Source of the DNA: Methanomassiliicoccaceae archaeon
GTDB lineage: Archaea > Thermoplasmatota > Thermoplasmata > Methanomassiliicoccales > Methanomethylophilaceae
Reading direction: 5' to 3'
Length of the DNA stretch: 6,591 bases
NCBI GenBank assembly: GCA_031260545.1
Contig: JAIRJQ010000038.1
Span: 1 to 6,591 of the forward strand
The notes beneath the pieces are model-generated. The model did not search any database. It was not told the DNA's origin and saw only the letters and a list, made by a program, of their open reading frames with translations. Positions 5,728 through 6,591 of the stretch are shown here, piece by piece. The number at the start of each line of letters is the position of its first letter. Position 1 is the stretch's first letter. The translations under genes and the position numbers were made by a program.

Positions 5728-5746
5728 TAACGTTTAAGTTACGTTA
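5727..5746 (+). repeat. Inverted repeat between TATA box and start codon, possible operator
   Basis: Two overlapping inverted repeats share this stretch: TAACGT (5728-5733) with ACGTTA (5741-5746), and GTAAC (5727-5731) with GTTAC (5738-5742). The right arm reaches the A of the start codon. A bound protein here would block transcription initiation. The gene's own product, which looks like an HTH protein, is an obvious candidate for autoregulation (inference). Confidence 0.4.
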
Positions 5747-6081
5747 TGCCTAAAAGCAAAATGATCCGTAAGGGTACCGAGGAAGAGATGGCCGAGACAA
5801 AGGCTATGATAAATTCCTGGAATGAAACGTATGCAGTGAATATGCTTCAGCTGCAGGAAAAGGCAGGGCTAACATACAAAGAGGCTCGTGCTTTCTTGAT
5901 ACCGTACCGTGAGAATGTTCTATCCATGTCAGAAGGGATCGCTGTTAGCGTACACGCGATATATAACCTTCAGAGGAAGGCGAAGCGAAAAATCGATGCC
6001 ACCGGCTTGACATTGGAAGAGATCTTCGGCGACTACATGCCGGAGGATCAGTGGCCAGTGTTGACGTCGCCGTATGAATGA
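5746..6081 (+). CDS. Putative small HTH DNA-binding protein, 111 aa
   Basis: There is no confident family assignment. The protein is largely helical. After a charged N-terminus (1-22), residues 28-52 (VNMLQLQEKAGLTYKEARAF) and 54-83 (YRENVLSMSEGIAVS, then AIYNLQRKAKRKI) look like helices. The second segment resembles the end of a sigma-70 region-4-like or related helix-turn-helix: a turn at SEGIAVS followed by a basic recognition helix. The C-terminus is acidic (LEEIFGDYMPEDQW). It probably binds DNA, but the reading is from pattern only. The gene starts 24 bases after the metallopeptidase-like gene but appears to have its own TATA box and inverted repeat and no Shine-Dalgarno, so it may be transcribed separately. 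Its base composition is close to that of the window as a whole. Confidence 0.65.
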   Translation: MPKSKMIRKGTEEEMAETKAMINSWNETYAVNMLQLQEKAGLTYKEARAFLIPYRENVLSMSEGIAVSVHAIYNLQRKAKRKIDATGLTLEEIFGDYMPEDQWPVLTSPYE

Positions 6082-6139
6082 TTTGGCATTCTACATCTGC
6101 CGTTGTTCCAGTCTGGATATCTATGCGATATCTCAGCTG

Positions 6140-6151
6140 AAGAGATCTCTT
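6140..6151. repeat. 12-bp perfect palindrome in intergenic region
   Basis: AAGAGATCTCTT is a perfect palindrome, 58 bases after the stop at 6081. Just upstream there are two direct copies of GATATCT (6116-6122 and 6127-6133) and the palindrome CAGCTG (6134-6139). It may be a protein-binding site or part of an RNA fold; no function is assigned. Confidence 0.35.
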
Positions 6152-6160
6152 TGTACGTCT

Positions 6161-6216
6161 TTTGACGATGCCGCGCTCCGACCGGAGCTCACAGCACGGC
6201 ATCCGCAGCGATCAAA
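6161..6216. other. Nested inverted repeats, candidate structured RNA or binding site
   Basis: Three nested pairings share one axis. They are TTTGA (6161-6165) with TCAAA (6212-6216), GATGCCG (6167-6173) with CGGCATC (6197-6203), and GCTCCG (6175-6180) with CGGAGC (6183-6188). The two inner stems are perfect and GC-rich. The element sits in the 178-base gap 6082-6259 with no T run after it, so it is not a standard archaeal terminator. It is too short and lacks the arms to be a tRNA. Confidence 0.45.
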
Positions 6217-6228
6217 TAAAACTGCCAC

Positions 6229-6239
6229 AAATTAAATAT
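6229..6239 (+). promoter_or_regulatory. TATA-like box for the 85-aa membrane protein gene
   Basis: AAATTAAATAT is centred about 26 bases before the ATG at 6260, the normal archaeal TATA-to-start spacing. The sequence just before the ATG (CAATAAACGAAT) has no Shine-Dalgarno, so the mRNA is likely leaderless. Confidence 0.55.
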
Positions 6240-6259
6240 CTTGTGAACAATAAACGAAT

Positions 6260-6517
6260 ATGCTCAGCCCGGGTTATGGATTCATCATCATAATGACCGC
6301 AATAACAGCATTTTTGTTAGCGGTCAGTTACGGATGGATCGATCCTCAGACGGCGCCATATGCCGCAGTCGCAGTAGGGATACTGACCGCAATTGTAATG
6401 ATCGCTATATATCCGGCCATACAAACAGTTGTTGCCGGCACGGTCGCGGCAATCGTTCTCATTCTTATTCTCCTGTACGCGATGGGATACATAGATCCAG
6501 ATTACGTCTTTTTTTGA
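6260..6517 (+). CDS. Small three-helix membrane protein, 85 aa, unknown function
   Basis: I do not recognise the family. The sequence is almost entirely hydrophobic, with three predicted membrane helices at about 6-24, 34-53 and 56-75. The chain ends YIDPDYVFF. The phrase G-W-I-D-P after helix 1 (25-29) is echoed by G-Y-I-D-P after helix 3 (76-80), which may reflect an internal repeat of loop structure. There are almost no charged residues and no catalytic motif, so a structural, accessory or small toxin-like membrane role is possible but unsupported. The ATG at 6260 is favoured by a TATA-like box at the leaderless distance. No operon partner is close on the same strand. The stop is followed by T-rich sequence. 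Confidence 0.65.
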   Translation: MLSPGYGFIIIMTAITAFLLAVSYGWIDPQTAPYAAVAVGILTAIVMIAIYPAIQTVVAGTVAAIVLILILLYAMGYIDPDYVFF

Positions 6518-6591
6518 CCGGATGTTTTTCTTTTCATCTGTTCTGTTTTTCCCTTCTTTATAGGTTTGCTGCCACCGAGTCCTGCATATGT
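6502..6591 (-). CDS. Possible C-terminal end of a convergent gene, partial
   Basis: The minus strand is open from the window edge to a TAA (6504-6502), giving 29 residues that include AGLGGSKPIKKGKTEQMKRK and end GQKKT. A glycine patch followed by a lysine-rich tail is typical of the end of archaeal nucleic-acid-binding proteins, but the fragment is too short to name. It would overlap the 3' end of the membrane protein gene by 16 bases. The lysine codons could just as well be the reverse of a T-rich terminator, so this is tentative. Confidence 0.3.
   Translation of the reverse strand, partial: TYAGLGGSKPIKKGKTEQMKRKTSGQKKT
6508..6562 (+). terminator. T-rich tract after the membrane protein gene
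   Basis: Several T runs (6509-6515, 6525-6529, 6531-6534, 6547-6551) follow or overlap the TGA at 6515-6517. Oligo-T tracts terminate archaeal transcription. The same bases read on the other strand give the lysine codons of the possible convergent gene, so both readings may be true. Confidence 0.4.

Noticed and set aside
6161..6216. tRNA or intrinsic terminator
   Set aside because: There is no T-arm consensus or three-arm layout for a tRNA, and no T run after the stem for termination.
1..6591. CRISPR array, insertion sequence or replication origin
   Set aside because: No regularly spaced repeats, transposase-like frame with terminal repeats, or origin-type repeat clusters with a replication gene were seen.

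Overview
The window looks like chromosomal DNA of a euryarchaeon. The evidence is a KEOPS Cgi121-type gene, an archaeal-type HMG-CoA synthase grouped with a thiolase and a DUF35 zinc-ribbon/OB-fold protein, TATA-type promoters, and several starts with no Shine-Dalgarno sequence. A Thermoplasmata/Methanomassiliicoccales-like source is my best guess. That guess rests on the general look of the proteins and on the absence of TAG among the eleven gene stops, so it is an inference and not a firm placement.

Layout. (1) Positions 1-449, plus strand: the 3' part of a Cgi121-like KEOPS subunit gene. (2) Positions 484-3796, minus strand: a tight four-gene operon. In transcription order it encodes an XRE-type HTH regulator, HMG-CoA synthase, a SCP2-type thiolase homologue and a DUF35 protein; gaps are +1, +4 and -1 bases. 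A hairpin at 469-484 separates it from the convergent Cgi121 gene. (3) Positions 3797-4014: a divergent intergenic region with TATA-like elements for both directions and a GC-rich, foldable stretch just before the next plus-strand gene. (4) Positions 4015-5721, plus strand: a more AT-rich cassette of four closely spaced or overlapping genes. Three encode very lysine-rich small proteins (80, 28 and 82 aa) and one a 370-aa protein with a basic N-terminus and a HExxH metallopeptidase-like motif. (5) Positions 5746-6081: a 111-aa putative DNA-binding protein, preceded by a TATA-like box and an inverted repeat. (6) Positions 6082-6259: non-coding, with nested inverted repeats. (7) Positions 6260-6517: an 85-aa three-helix membrane protein with an apparently leaderless start. 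(8) The right end is T-rich. It is either a terminator or the lysine-rich tail of a convergent minus-strand gene running out of the window.

The minus-strand operon is the entry to the mevalonate pathway: acetyl-CoA to acetoacetyl-CoA to HMG-CoA, feeding archaeal isoprenoid lipids. In archaea the thiolase and HMG-CoA synthase are held together by the DUF35 protein so that the unfavourable thiolase step is pulled forward. Here the HMG-CoA synthase keeps its Glu/Cys/His catalytic set. The thiolase, however, has Gly at the nucleophilic Cys position and Asn at the His of the GHP motif, which is the most striking observation in the window. The most novel-looking locus is the 4015-5721 cassette, which may be part of an integrated mobile element; no integrase, capsid gene or attachment site is visible to prove that.
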